Source of the DNA: CAVSUZ01 sp963791885
Lineage (GTDB): Bacteria; Pseudomonadota; Alphaproteobacteria; Acetobacterales; Acetobacteraceae
Direction of reading: 5' to 3'
Length of the DNA: 64,000 bases
NCBI GenBank assembly: GCA_963791885.1
Contig: CAWBUL010000005.1
Coordinates: 744,001 to 808,000, forward strand
Made by a program: the position numbers and the translations under genes. Shown here one piece after another: positions 1-8,608 of the stretch. Within the stretch, counting starts at the first letter, position 1; every line of letters begins with the position of its first letter. Below the pieces are notes generated by a model. The model did no database searches and was not told the DNA's origin. It saw only the letters and a program-made list of their open reading frames with translations.

Positions 1-591
1 CCGGCGGAGGGCGTGGCGGGCAAGCAGGTGCTGATCGGCGCGGCGCGGGAGGAATGCCACGCCTTCTTCGCAGCCGATCCGGCAATGGTGGCGCCCGCTC
101 CGGCGCTGGTGGCGGAGCGGTTCGCGGCCCTGACCGGACGTGCGGATGCGCTGGCGCGGTATCAGGCGCGGCGGCCGGGTGGGTCGCTGATGGACTGGCT
201 GGCGGACGTGACCTCGGACCACACGTTCCTCTGGCCGGCGATGCGGCTGGCCGGCGCGATGGCAGCGCAGGGCGCCTCGGTGCAGGCGTACCAGTTCGAG
301 TGGGCGCCTCCCGCCTCGCGCTTCAAGGCGTGCCACTGCATCGAGCTGCCGTTCGTGTTCGGCAACCTGGATGCCTGGCCGGGGGCCGGCATGCTGGATG
401 GCGGGGACCGGACCGAGATGGAGGGGCTGTCGGCGCGGGTCCGCCGCGCGTGGATCGATTTCGTGCGGGACGGCAGTGCCGGGGAGGACTGGCCGGCCTA
501 TAGGCAGGACGAGAGATGGACCATGCGGCTGGGGCGGGTGACGGAGCCGGCACTCGATCCGGCGGGGCTGCGCTGGCGGGCCGGAGAATGA
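1..591 (+). CDS. Carboxylesterase (type B family), 3' part only
   Basis: The reading frame is open to the left edge of the window, so the N-terminal half with the nucleophile serine lies outside. The visible 196 residues match the C-terminal part of the neighbouring esterase: an IGAAREE segment equivalent to IGTTRDE in the neighbour, a likely acidic residue of the triad, and CHCIELPFVFG, whose histidine is in the usual position of the catalytic His. Type B carboxylesterases hydrolyse carboxylic esters. Its stop overlaps the ATG of the next esterase (ATGA), so the two form a tandem, probably co-translated pair. The substrate cannot be read from the sequence. Confidence 0.85.
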   Translation, partial: PAEGVAGKQVLIGAAREECHAFFAADPAMVAPAPALVAERFAALTGRADALARYQARRPGGSLMDWLADVTSDHTFLWPAMRLAGAMAAQGASVQAYQFEWAPPASRFKACHCIELPFVFGNLDAWPGAGMLDGGDRTEMEGLSARVRRAWIDFVRDGSAGEDWPAYRQDERWTMRLGRVTEPALDPAGLRWRAGE

Positions 592-1933
592 CCCGAATTT
601 TCCGCGGCGTTCCGTATGCCCGGGCGGCACGGTTCGACGCGCCGGAGCAGGTCGCGTGGGACGGCGCACGGGACACGACGCAGGACGGGCCAGTCGGGCC
701 GCAACCGCTTAGCAGGTTGCGGATGGCGATGGGCGATTTCGACCTGCCTCAAAGCGAGGACTGCCTCAGCCTGACGATTTTCGCGCCTGAGGGCGCAGGA
801 CCGTGGCCGGTGATCCTGTGGCTGCATGGCGGGGCGTATTTGAGCGGAGCGGGGTCGCTGCCCTGGTACGATGCCGGTGCGCTGGCCCGATCCGGCGCGG
901 TGGTCGTGGGAGTCAATTATCGCCTCGGGCCGCTGGGGATGCTGCATGTGCCGGGCGTCGCTCGCGGGGACATGCTGCTGCAGGACATCGAGGCGGCGCT
1001 GGATTGGGTGCGGTCGAATATCACCGGCTTCGGCGGCAATCCGGGCTGCATTACGCTGATGGGCCAGTCGGCCGGGGCGCATGCGATCATGTGTCTGTTG
1101 TGTCGTGGCTCGGGCGGGTTCCACCGCGCGGTGTTGCTGAGTCCGCCGCCGGCTTGGGCCCCCTTGTCCGAGGTCGAAGCGACGGAGCGCGGGCGCCAGT
1201 TCGTGGCCGAACTTGGGGCGGACCCACGTGAGGCGCCAGTGCAGCGCATGCTGGAGGCACAGGGGCGAATGCTGCGGGCCATGGCCCGGTTCGGGGAAAT
1301 CCTGGTGCCGTTCCTGCCGAAGGTGGACGGGGTGAACACAGAGGCGGAATTCATCGAGCGGACCGCGCAGGCGGCGGCTGGGGGCGGGATCGAGCTGATC
1401 ATCGGCACGACGAGGGACGAGATGATGGCGTTCTTCGCCATCGATCCGGCGATGCAGGACCCGGAGCCGGACGCGGTGGCAGCGTGCTTCGCTCGGCTCG
1501 CTGGGACCGGCGACGCGATCGAGGTGTATCGGCGGCGGCGTCCCGGGGCGGTATGGCTTGGCTGGTGTCCGACCTGGGGACGGATCACCTGTTCCGCTCG
1601 CCTTCCGTACGGCTGGCGGATGCGGTCGCCCGGAGGCGCGGGCAGGTGTTCATGTACCGCTTCGACTGGGGACCGTCCCGGTTCGGGGCGTGCCATTGCA
1701 TCGAGCTGCCGTTCGTGTTCGGCACGGCCGAGAGCTGGGCGGCGCCGATGCTGTCCGGTGGCGAACCAGGCGAAATGCGGGCGCTGTCGGAGCAGGTGCG
1801 TGAGATGGTTGCAGGGTTTGCGCGGACGGGGCGCCCGGCAAGCTCGTTGATGTCCTGGCCCGCCTATGAACAGGAGGCGGGTTGGACGATGGTGTTTGAT
1901 TCGGTGGTAAGCGCGATGGGATTGAAGCGATGA
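588..1933 (+). CDS. Carboxylesterase (type B family), second tandem copy, frameshifted
   Basis: An alpha/beta-hydrolase of about 448 residues once a frameshift is bridged. Visible features are the HGGAY oxyanion-hole motif (residues 80-84), NYRLGPLG, the nucleophile elbow GQSAGA with Ser161 (the usual form is GESAGA), IGTTRDE for the acidic residue, and CHCIELPFVFG for the catalytic His. The frame changes by -1 near 1544-1552, inside a GGGGCGG stretch. Upstream the frame reads RRRRPG, downstream MAWLVSDLG, and together they align with RRPGGSLMDWLADV of the first copy. A single lost base explains it. The start ATG at 588 overlaps the previous stop, and the end overlaps the next ATG at 1930. 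Expected to be cytoplasmic, as no signal peptide is seen. Confidence 0.85.
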
Positions 1934-3096
1934 AGCGGCGGACGTTGCTGGGGGTGATCGCTGCGTTCCCGGTGCTCGGGCGTGCGGCCAAGGCTGCAGA
2001 GCGTGTGCAGATCGGGTTTATCACGACGTTGTCCGGACCGGCCGGGTATTTGGGCGAGGACATTCGCGATGGTTTTCTGCTCGCGGTGAAACAGGAGAAT
2101 GGCGGTCTGGGTGGCGCGCCCGTGCAGGTGATGGTGGAGGATGACGGGCTGAAGCCGGGAACGGCGAAGCAGATCGTGCAGCGGATGCTGCAATCGGACC
2201 ATGTGAAACTGTTTACCGGGACGGTGTTCTCCAATGTCGCGGATACGATGCTGGGGGACATCATCGATGCCCAGGCTTATTTCCTGGGACCGAATACGTC
2301 ACCCAATGAGTACAGCGGGAAACTGTGCGATCCGCATTACTTTGTCACGGGGTGGGACGAGACGCTGCACGCGTCGGCGGGAATTTTGGCCAATGTGATG
2401 GGCAAGAAGCGGCTGGTCGTGATGGCGCCCAATTACCTGACCGGCAAGCAGGTGATCGCGGCGGTGAAGGGCACGTTCAAGGGCGAGATCGTCGCGGAGA
2501 TCTATACCAGCCTGGATCAGACGGATTTCAGCGCGGAGATCGCGCGGATTCGGGCGGCGCAACCCGACGCCTTATATGAATTCGAGCCGGGTGGGTTGGG
2601 AATCAATTTCCTCAAGCAATTCGCAGCCGCGGGTCTGGTGGACAGTATTCCGCTGGTGGTCGCGGCACCATCGCTCGATCCGCGCATTCTGGCCGCTGTC
2701 GGGGATGCAGCGCGCAATATGCATGTGGTGGCGGATTGGAACTGGGATTTGGACAATCCGGCGAACAAACAGTTCGTTGCAGGATTCCGGACAACGTACC
2801 AGCGGGAGCCGACGTACTATGCGGCGCACGGCTACGACACGGCGCGGATGATTGCCTCGGGGTTGAAGGCGACGGGCGGGGCGGTGAATGACGCGTTCGG
2901 ACTCGCGGTGAAGAAGGCTGATTTCCAGTCGGTGCGGGGCAATTTCCGTTTCGCGAGCAACCAGACGCCGATCCAGGATTGGTACCAATTGGGCGTGGTG
3001 AAGGGTGACGACGGGAAGTTCGTGCTGAAGACGATCGGCAAGTTCCGCTCGGATGCCGGCGGCGCCTATGCCGATCAGTGTCCGATGAAGGCGTAA
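1930..3096 (+). CDS. ABC transporter substrate-binding protein, branched-chain amino-acid/amide type
   Basis: A 388-residue periplasmic binding protein of the Leu/Ile/Val-binding type (Peripla_BP_6). The N-terminus has a twin Arg followed by a hydrophobic stretch and a cleavage region near AAKAAERVQ, typical of an exported protein, possibly by Tat. The mature protein opens with IGFITTLSGPAGYLGED, the usual first strand and loop of this family. It overlaps the upstream esterase by four bases and is followed after four bases by the tartrate dehydratase gene. No LivHMGF-type permease or ATPase is present nearby, so it is an orphan binding protein. Context suggests an organic acid or ester-derived ligand rather than leucine, which is inference. 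Confidence 0.85.
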   Translation: MKRRTLLGVIAAFPVLGRAAKAAERVQIGFITTLSGPAGYLGEDIRDGFLLAVKQENGGLGGAPVQVMVEDDGLKPGTAKQIVQRMLQSDHVKLFTGTVFSNVADTMLGDIIDAQAYFLGPNTSPNEYSGKLCDPHYFVTGWDETLHASAGILANVMGKKRLVVMAPNYLTGKQVIAAVKGTFKGEIVAEIYTSLDQTDFSAEIARIRAAQPDALYEFEPGGLGINFLKQFAAAGLVDSIPLVVAAPSLDPRILAAVGDAARNMHVVADWNWDLDNPANKQFVAGFRTTYQREPTYYAAHGYDTARMIASGLKATGGAVNDAFGLAVKKADFQSVRGNFRFASNQTPIQDWYQLGVVKGDDGKFVLKTIGKFRSDAGGAYADQCPMKA

Positions 3097-3100
3097 GATC

Positions 3101-4264
3101 ATGCGTATCGTTGATATTCGCGAGGCGACCCATCCGATCGCCTCCGCTATCGCCAACGCCTATATCGATTTTTCCAAGATGACATGCTCGTTGGTTGCGG
3201 TCGTGACCGATGTGGTGCGCGACGGGCGGCGGGTTGTCGGGTACGGGTTCAACTCGAACGGCCGCTACGGCCAGGGCGGGTTGGTGCGCGAGCGGTTCAT
3301 GCCGCGGCTACTGGAGGCCGATCCGGCGAGTCTGCTGGACGTGAGCGGCGAGAATCTCGACCCGGACAAAGTCTGGGCGACGATGATGAAGAACGAAAAG
3401 CCGGGCGGGCATGGCGAACGTTCGGTTGCTGTCGGCACGATCGACATGGCGGTGTGGGACGCGGTGGCGAAGATCGCCGGCAAGCCGCTGTTTCGCTTGC
3501 TGGCGGAGCGCCATGGGCGCGAGGCCAATCCGCGCGTGTTCGTCTATGCGGCGGGTGGATATTATTATCCCGGCAAGGATCTGTCGGCGCTCCGGGCGGA
3601 GATGCGCGGCTATCTCGATCGCGGCTACAACGTCGTGAAGATGAAGATCGGCGGCGAACCGATCGAGCAGGACCGGGGGCGGATCGAGGCGGTGTTGAAG
3701 GAGATTGGGGCGCAGGCGCGGCTGGCTGTGGATGCGAATGGACGGTTCGATCTGGAGACGGCGATCGCGTATGCGAAGATGCTGCGGGACTATCCGCTGT
3801 TCTGGTACGAGGAAGCGGGCGATCCTTTGGATTACGCGCTGCAGGCCGCACTGGCGGCGTTCTATCCAGGCCCGATGGCCACCGGCGAAAATCTGTTCAG
3901 TCACCAGGATGCGCGCAATCTGCTTCGTTATGGCGGAATGCGGCCGGACCGCGACTGGCTGCAATTCGACTGTGCACTCTCCTATGGGTTGTGTGAGTAT
4001 CAGCGGACGCTCGAGGTGCTGCACACCGCGGGCTGGTCACCGTCGCGTTGCGTCCCGCATGGCGGGCATCAGATGTCGCTGAACATCGCGGCGGGCCTCG
4101 GACTGGGCGGGAATGAGAGCTATCCGGATTTGTTCCAGCCCTTCGGGGGGTTCCCCGATGAGGTCCGCGTCGAAGACGGGCATATCACGATGCCCGACCT
4201 GCCCGGCATCGGGTTTGAGGGGAAATCCGACCTGATCCGGGTCATGCGGGCCCTGGTAGAATAA
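3101..4264 (+). CDS. tarD: D(-)-tartrate dehydratase, enolase superfamily
   Basis: A 387-residue mandelate racemase/muconate lactonizing-type enzyme, predicted to dehydrate D-tartrate to oxaloacetate. It resembles, along most of its length, my recollection of the characterised Bradyrhizobium enzyme. The key residues fall two positions lower, as expected for a slightly shorter N-terminus: Lys180 and Lys182 in VVKMKIGG, metal ligands Asp211 (DANG), Glu237 (YEE) and Glu263 (TGEN), and catalytic His320 (CVPHGGHQ). It lies directly downstream of the orphan binding protein and upstream of an amino-acid-type ABC importer, which suggests uptake and use of hydroxy-dicarboxylates. Cytoplasmic, Mg-dependent. 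All active-site residues are present, so an active enzyme is expected. Confidence 0.93.
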   Translation: MRIVDIREATHPIASAIANAYIDFSKMTCSLVAVVTDVVRDGRRVVGYGFNSNGRYGQGGLVRERFMPRLLEADPASLLDVSGENLDPDKVWATMMKNEKPGGHGERSVAVGTIDMAVWDAVAKIAGKPLFRLLAERHGREANPRVFVYAAGGYYYPGKDLSALRAEMRGYLDRGYNVVKMKIGGEPIEQDRGRIEAVLKEIGAQARLAVDANGRFDLETAIAYAKMLRDYPLFWYEEAGDPLDYALQAALAAFYPGPMATGENLFSHQDARNLLRYGGMRPDRDWLQFDCALSYGLCEYQRTLEVLHTAGWSPSRCVPHGGHQMSLNIAAGLGLGGNESYPDLFQPFGGFPDEVRVEDGHITMPDLPGIGFEGKSDLIRVMRALVE

Positions 4265-4314
4265 GCCCTGTTGTTTAAGCTCGCGTTCTCTGGGGCATAA
4301 ACGAGGGGAGCGGA

Positions 4315-5202
4315 ATGCAGCGCGTGACACGCTGGGTGTGGGTGCTTGCGGCGATCTTGGTTGGGACGCCGTGCTTGGCACAGAGTACCGACACGGGCGC
4401 CGATCCGGCACTGGCGCAGAAGCCCGATCCGGCGCTGGTGAAGATGGTGCCGGCGGATGTGGCGAAGCAGCCCTTCATCATCGGTGTCGCGCTGGGATCG
4501 CCGCCCGATGAGTTTCGCAACGCGAAGGGCGAGATGGTCGGCTGGGAGGTCGATATCGTGCGAGGCGTGGCGCAGTTGCTGGGTCTCAAGCTGGAGCTGC
4601 GACCCATCAGTTTCGACACGCTGATCCCAGGGTTGCAGGCGAAACGGTTCGACGCGGCAATCGGACAGCTTGGCATCACCGTGGTGCGGGAGAAGGTGAT
4701 CGACATGGTCGGCACGCTGGCCAGTCAGGAGGAATTCGCCGCGCTGGCCGACAATCCGATCAAGGTGAACAGCCTGGACGATCTGTGCGGCGTGACAGTG
4801 GCGACGACGCGCGGGTCACGTGAGATGGCCTTCGTCGCGGAGCAGCAGCCGAAATGCGCCCAGCTGGGCAAGAAGCCGATCAATGCGCTGGCTTTCAACG
4901 ACGCGAACGCTGCGGCCGAAGCGCTGATGAGCAAGCGGGCGGAGCTGTACTGGCTCGGGTCGACGGCGATCAGCTACTTCGTGGAACAATCCAAGGGACG
5001 CACGAAGGTGGTCGGCCACTATACCGACCGCGGCTATATCGGCATCGGGCTGCCTAAGGATTCTTCGATGGCCAAGCCGATTCAGGCGGCGGTGCAGGAG
5101 CTGATCGCCAACGGAACGTATGGCAAGATCCTGGACAAGTGGGGCTTGCAGAACGGGGCGATCACGACGTCTCCGATCAATCCGACGAATTCGCCGGAGT
5201 GA
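4315..5202 (+). CDS. ABC transporter substrate-binding protein, family 3 (polar amino-acid type)
   Basis: A 295-residue exported binding protein. A signal peptide (MQRVTRWVWVLAAILVGTP, cleavage after CLAQ) precedes the family 3 fold: FIIGVALGSPPDEF, GWEVDIVRGVAQLLG, FDTLIPGLQAKRFDAAIGQLGIT and the C-terminal NGTYGKILDKWGL. A GAGGGGAG ribosome-binding site lies just before the ATG. It starts a three-gene importer with the permease at 5199 and the ATPase at 6023, and its stop overlaps the permease GTG. The ligand is probably an amino acid or related small acid. The linked DAO-family oxidoreductase would fit an imino or amino acid such as an opine or D-amino acid, which is inference. Confidence 0.9.
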   Translation: MQRVTRWVWVLAAILVGTPCLAQSTDTGADPALAQKPDPALVKMVPADVAKQPFIIGVALGSPPDEFRNAKGEMVGWEVDIVRGVAQLLGLKLELRPISFDTLIPGLQAKRFDAAIGQLGITVVREKVIDMVGTLASQEEFAALADNPIKVNSLDDLCGVTVATTRGSREMAFVAEQQPKCAQLGKKPINALAFNDANAAAEALMSKRAELYWLGSTAISYFVEQSKGRTKVVGHYTDRGYIGIGLPKDSSMAKPIQAAVQELIANGTYGKILDKWGLQNGAITTSPINPTNSPE

Positions 5203-6026
5203 ATGAGGCTGATGCGCAGCCGGTCGTACCGCTGCGCCATCCGTGGACCTGGGCGGCGAGCGCGGTCGCGCTGCTGATCGCGGCCGCCGCGCTTTACAGC
5301 GTGGCGACCAACCCCGGCTTCGGCTGGCCCGTGGTCGTGCAGTACATGCTCGATACGCAGGTGTTGCTGGGGCTGTCGCGCACGCTGCTGCTGACGATTG
5401 CGTCGATGCTGATCGGGCTGGTGCTGGGCACGATGTTGGCTCTGATGCGGCTAGCAACGAACCGGCTGCTGACCACGTTGAGCTGGCTGTATATCTGGTT
5501 CTTCCGCAGCGTGCCGGTGCTCGTGCAGTTGATCTTCTGGTACAATTTCGGCGCGCTGTATCCGACCATCGCGCTGCACATGCCGTTCGGACCGACGCTG
5601 TTTAGCGCCAGCACGAATGCGGTGATCACGCCGCTGACGGCGGCCCTGGCCGGGCTTGGCCTGGCCCAGGCGGCCTATACCGCCGAGGTGATAAGGGCTG
5701 GGATTTTGTCGGTCTCGCCGGGGCAGACGCGTGCGGCGAAGGCTCTGGGCATGCGGCCGGCAACGATCTTTATTCGAATCGTGTTTCCCCAGGCCATGCG
5801 CGTGATCATCCCGCCGGTCGGGAACGAGGTGATCTCGATGGTGAAGAACACCTCGCTGGTGAGCGTCCTGGCGATGGCGGAGTTGCTGTACACGGTGCAG
5901 CTGATTTACGCGCGCACCTACCAGACCATTCCGCTGCTGATCGTGGCGTCGTTGTGGTACCTGATCGTGGTGTCGATCTTGTCGGTGGGACAGCACTTCC
6001 TGGAACGGCACTACCGGCACGCATGA
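5199..6026 (+). CDS. Amino-acid ABC transporter permease (HisM/GlnP type)
   Basis: An inner-membrane permease of about 275 residues. I chose GTG at 5199 because it overlaps the upstream stop (GTGA), giving a normal short N-terminus before the first membrane segment (WAASAVALLIAAAALYSVA). Several further hydrophobic segments follow. The EAA-type loop that contacts the ATPase is seen as AYTAEVIRAGILSVSPGQTRAAKALGMRP, close to the HisM/GlnP consensus. A possible earlier GTG lies at 5139 but would sit inside the binding-protein gene. It ends in an ATGA overlap with the ATPase gene, so the three importer genes should be translationally coupled. Confidence 0.92.
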   Translation: MNEADAQPVVPLRHPWTWAASAVALLIAAAALYSVATNPGFGWPVVVQYMLDTQVLLGLSRTLLLTIASMLIGLVLGTMLALMRLATNRLLTTLSWLYIWFFRSVPVLVQLIFWYNFGALYPTIALHMPFGPTLFSASTNAVITPLTAALAGLGLAQAAYTAEVIRAGILSVSPGQTRAAKALGMRPATIFIRIVFPQAMRVIIPPVGNEVISMVKNTSLVSVLAMAELLYTVQLIYARTYQTIPLLIVASLWYLIVVSILSVGQHFLERHYRHA

Positions 6027-6790
6027 CCGAGCTGATGGTGAAAATCCGCGGACTGCACAAGAGCTATAGCGGACGGCCGGTCTTGCGCGGCATCGACCTG
6101 GACGTGCCGGCCGGCACGGTGATGTGCATCATCGGCCCGTCCGGTTCCGGCAAGAGCACGCTAATCTCCTGCATCAACCACTTGGAGCGGATCGATTCGG
6201 GGCGCATCTGGGTCGGCGGCGAGCTGGTGGGATACCGCGAGCACAACGGACGGCTGTACGAGCTGCCGGAGCGACGGATCGCCCAGATGCGCGAGAAGGT
6301 CGGCATGGTGTTCCAGCAGTTCAATCTGTTCCCGCACATGACCGCGCTGGGCAACATCACCGAGGCGCCGATCCGCGTGAAGCGGGTCCGCCCAGCGGCT
6401 GCCAGGCGGCGGGCCATGGATCTGCTGGCCCAGGTGGGATTGGCGGACAAGCATGACAGGCACCCCGCGCAACTCTCCGGCGGTGAGCAGCAGCGAGTCG
6501 CCATCGCCCGCGCTCTGGCGATGGATCCGCGGCTGATGCTGTTCGATGAGCCGACTTCCGCGCTGGATACCGAGCGCGTGGGTGAGGTGCTGAACGTGAT
6601 GCGTGATCTCGCACGCTCCGGCATGACGATGATCGTGGTGACGCACGAGTTGGGTTTTGCGCGCGACGTGGGCGATTCGTTGATCTTCATGGATGACGGT
6701 CGGGTGGTGGAGAGCGGCCATCCGCGCGAGGTACTCTCGACGCCGCGCGAAGCGCGGACGCGGGAATTTCTCGCGCGGGTTCTGCATTGA
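6023..6790 (+). CDS. Amino-acid ABC transporter ATP-binding protein (GlnQ/HisP type)
   Basis: A 255-residue ABC ATPase that powers the importer encoded just upstream. The Walker A motif (GPSGSGKST), Q-loop (VFQQFNLFPHMT), signature (LSGGEQQR), Walker B (LMLFDEPTSALD) and switch His (VVTHELGFARDV) are all intact. The ATG at 6023 overlaps the permease stop. A short insertion after the first helix (VGYREHNGRLYELPERR) is common in the polar amino-acid subfamily. It is followed 15 bases later by the small FAD-binding subunit, so transport and oxidation genes are probably one transcript. Confidence 0.94.
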   Translation: MTELMVKIRGLHKSYSGRPVLRGIDLDVPAGTVMCIIGPSGSGKSTLISCINHLERIDSGRIWVGGELVGYREHNGRLYELPERRIAQMREKVGMVFQQFNLFPHMTALGNITEAPIRVKRVRPAAARRRAMDLLAQVGLADKHDRHPAQLSGGEQQRVAIARALAMDPRLMLFDEPTSALDTERVGEVLNVMRDLARSGMTMIVVTHELGFARDVGDSLIFMDDGRVVESGHPREVLSTPREARTREFLARVLH

Positions 6791-6805
6791 AAGGTGTGTG
6801 GCAGC

Positions 6806-7453
6806 ATGAGTGAACGAATGGTTGTGGTCGGTGCGGGACCGGCGGGTCGAGCGGCTGCGGCGGTGTTGGGTTCGGCGCGCGTGGTCTCCCGGCCCGAGGT
6901 CACGGCGTGGCACGCGGAACCAGGCTTGTTATGGACGGAAGGGGCGGACGGCGTGGGACAGGTGCCGTTCGACGTTTTGCTGCTGTGTTGCGACGAACCG
7001 CTGCTGCTGATAGCGCTGGGCTGCGTGTTCGATCGCGGGCGCGTGGTGGTGGATCAGCATGGCGCGACCTCGGTGCCCGGCGTGTTCGCGGCCGGACGTG
7101 TGTTGGGCGCAAACACTGCTGAGGAAGCGGCGCGAGAGGGGCGCATTGCGGCGCAAGTGGCGTCGGGGACGACGCCGGACGGGCGAATCACGCTGTCGCC
7201 GCTGCCGGAGGATGGGCGAATGCTGGAGCGTCTGGATCCGCTGTCGCTCGCGGCGCTGCTGGAGCAGCCGTCGAGTGTCGAACGCACGCGGGCCGCTTTG
7301 GCGCAAGCCCGGGCCCGCGGCCCTGGATTGTCCGGGATTGTGGCGCCGGCCCGACCGGTCGGGTTTGCCGCGCTGGCGGCCATGGCGCCTTCGGTGCTGC
7401 CGGAGCGGGGCATTCAGAGCGACGCGTCCGCTCTGGAAGGAGGCGCGGCATGA
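6806..7453 (+). CDS. Miniature FAD/NAD(P)-binding subunit (HcnB/opine oxidase A-like, shortened)
   Basis: A 215-residue protein with a dinucleotide-binding start (MVVVGAGPAGRAAAAVLG) that jumps almost at once to sequence resembling the end of a pyridine-nucleotide-disulfide-type FAD domain (VPGVFAAGRVLGANTAEEAAREGRIAAQVA). Full HcnB or opine oxidase A subunits are roughly twice as long and carry a complete NAD(P)-like domain in between, which is missing here. The usual AAGD Asp that contacts FAD is replaced by Arg (AAGR). The ATG at 6806 has an AAGGTG-like site before it. The gene overlaps the DAO-type subunit gene by four bases, so it is likely a partner subunit. Catalytic activity of its own is doubtful. 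Confidence 0.6.
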   Translation: MSERMVVVGAGPAGRAAAAVLGSARVVSRPEVTAWHAEPGLLWTEGADGVGQVPFDVLLLCCDEPLLLIALGCVFDRGRVVVDQHGATSVPGVFAAGRVLGANTAEEAAREGRIAAQVASGTTPDGRITLSPLPEDGRMLERLDPLSLAALLEQPSSVERTRAALAQARARGPGLSGIVAPARPVGFAALAAMAPSVLPERGIQSDASALEGGAA

Positions 7454-8602
7454 ACCCCGATGTGATCGTCGTCGGCGGCGGACTGCATGGCACGTCGGCT
7501 GCGCTGCACATCGCCCGCCGCGGCAAGCGCGTACTGGTGCTGGAAAAAGATCGTGTGGCGGCGCACGCATCGTCCTACTCCGCCGGCGGTGTGCGTACGC
7601 TGGGACGCGACCTGGCGGAGGTGCCGCTCGCCGTGGAGTCGCTCGCGTTGTGGCATCGGATCAAGGACCTGGTGGGCGACGATTGCGGCTTTCAGGTCAC
7701 CGGCCATGTGAAGGTGGCGGAGAGCGAAGCCGAGATGGCGACGCTGCGCGAGCGCGCCGAGACGATGCGCAAGGCTGGCTGGTCGCATGAGGAGCTGATC
7801 GATCGCGACGAACTCCGGCGCGTGCTGCCGGCGGTGTCCGAGCATGCGGTGGGCGGACTGATCGCGCGCGACAACGGGTTTGCGCGGCCGTACCAAACGA
7901 CGATGGCGCTCTGCCGCGCGGCCGAAGCCGCCGGGGCCGTCATCCGGGAGGGCGCCGGCGTTGTCGGGGTGGAGCGACGGGGCGAGCAATGGAGCGTGCG
8001 CTGCTCAGACGGCAGGTACGCATGCGGCGCCGGTTCTGGTGAACACGTCGGGCGCGTGGGGCGCACGCTTGGCGCGGGCGGTGGGCGAAGAGATTCCGCT
8101 CGGGTTTTCCGCGCTGATGATGATCTACACCTCGGCTGTGCCACCATTCGTAACGCCGGTCGTGGGCCTGACCGGGCGACCGATGTCGTTCAAGCAGGCG
8201 CCGACCGGCCATGTGATGATTGGCGGCGGGCATCTGGGAATCGGCGATCTCGATACAGGATCAATCCGGCTTGACGTGACGCGTCTGGCCTATTCCGCAG
8301 ATACGGCGATGTCGCTGTTCCCGATCCTGAAACAGGCGAAGCTGGTGCATGCCTGGGCAGGCCTGGAAGGGCGACTGCCGGACGAGATCCCGGTGATCGG
8401 GCTGTCGCGCACGGCGCCGAACCTGGTGCATGCGTTTGGTTTCTGCGGACACGGGTTCGAGCTTGGGCCGGTGATGGGCGGAATCGTGGCGCAGTTGGCG
8501 ATTGATGGGACGACGAACTGGCCGATCGCACCGTTTGCGCCGGACCGGTTCGGGAAAGAGAGCGGGCGGGATGGACACGCGCTGGCCCAGGCGGCGGGGT
8601 AG
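7450..8602 (+). CDS. FAD-dependent oxidoreductase, DAO family (opine/sarcosine/D-amino acid oxidase-like), frameshifted
   Basis: About 383 residues after bridging a frameshift. The first part has the Rossmann motif VIVVGGGLHGTSAALHIARRGKRVLVLEKD and the DAO hallmark SSYSAGGVRTLGRD. The second part has VLVNTSGAWGARLA, MIGGGHLG, and a C-terminal FAD-binding segment around GLSRTAPNLVHAFGFCGHGFELGP. The frame changes by +1 between about 8013 and 8026; removing one base there joins WSVRCSDGRYA to AAPVLVNTSGAW. It overlaps the small FAD subunit gene and closes the transporter operon. The likely reaction is oxidation of an imported secondary or D-amino acid to a 2-oxo acid. The substrate is not determined. 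Confidence 0.82.
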
Positions 8603-8608
8603 CTGCGA

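Noticed and set aside
1930..8602. A complete branched-chain amino-acid (Liv) transporter around the first binding protein
   Set aside because: The only permease and ATPase genes here belong to the polar amino-acid type and pair with the family 3 binding protein at 4315, so the first binding protein is an orphan.
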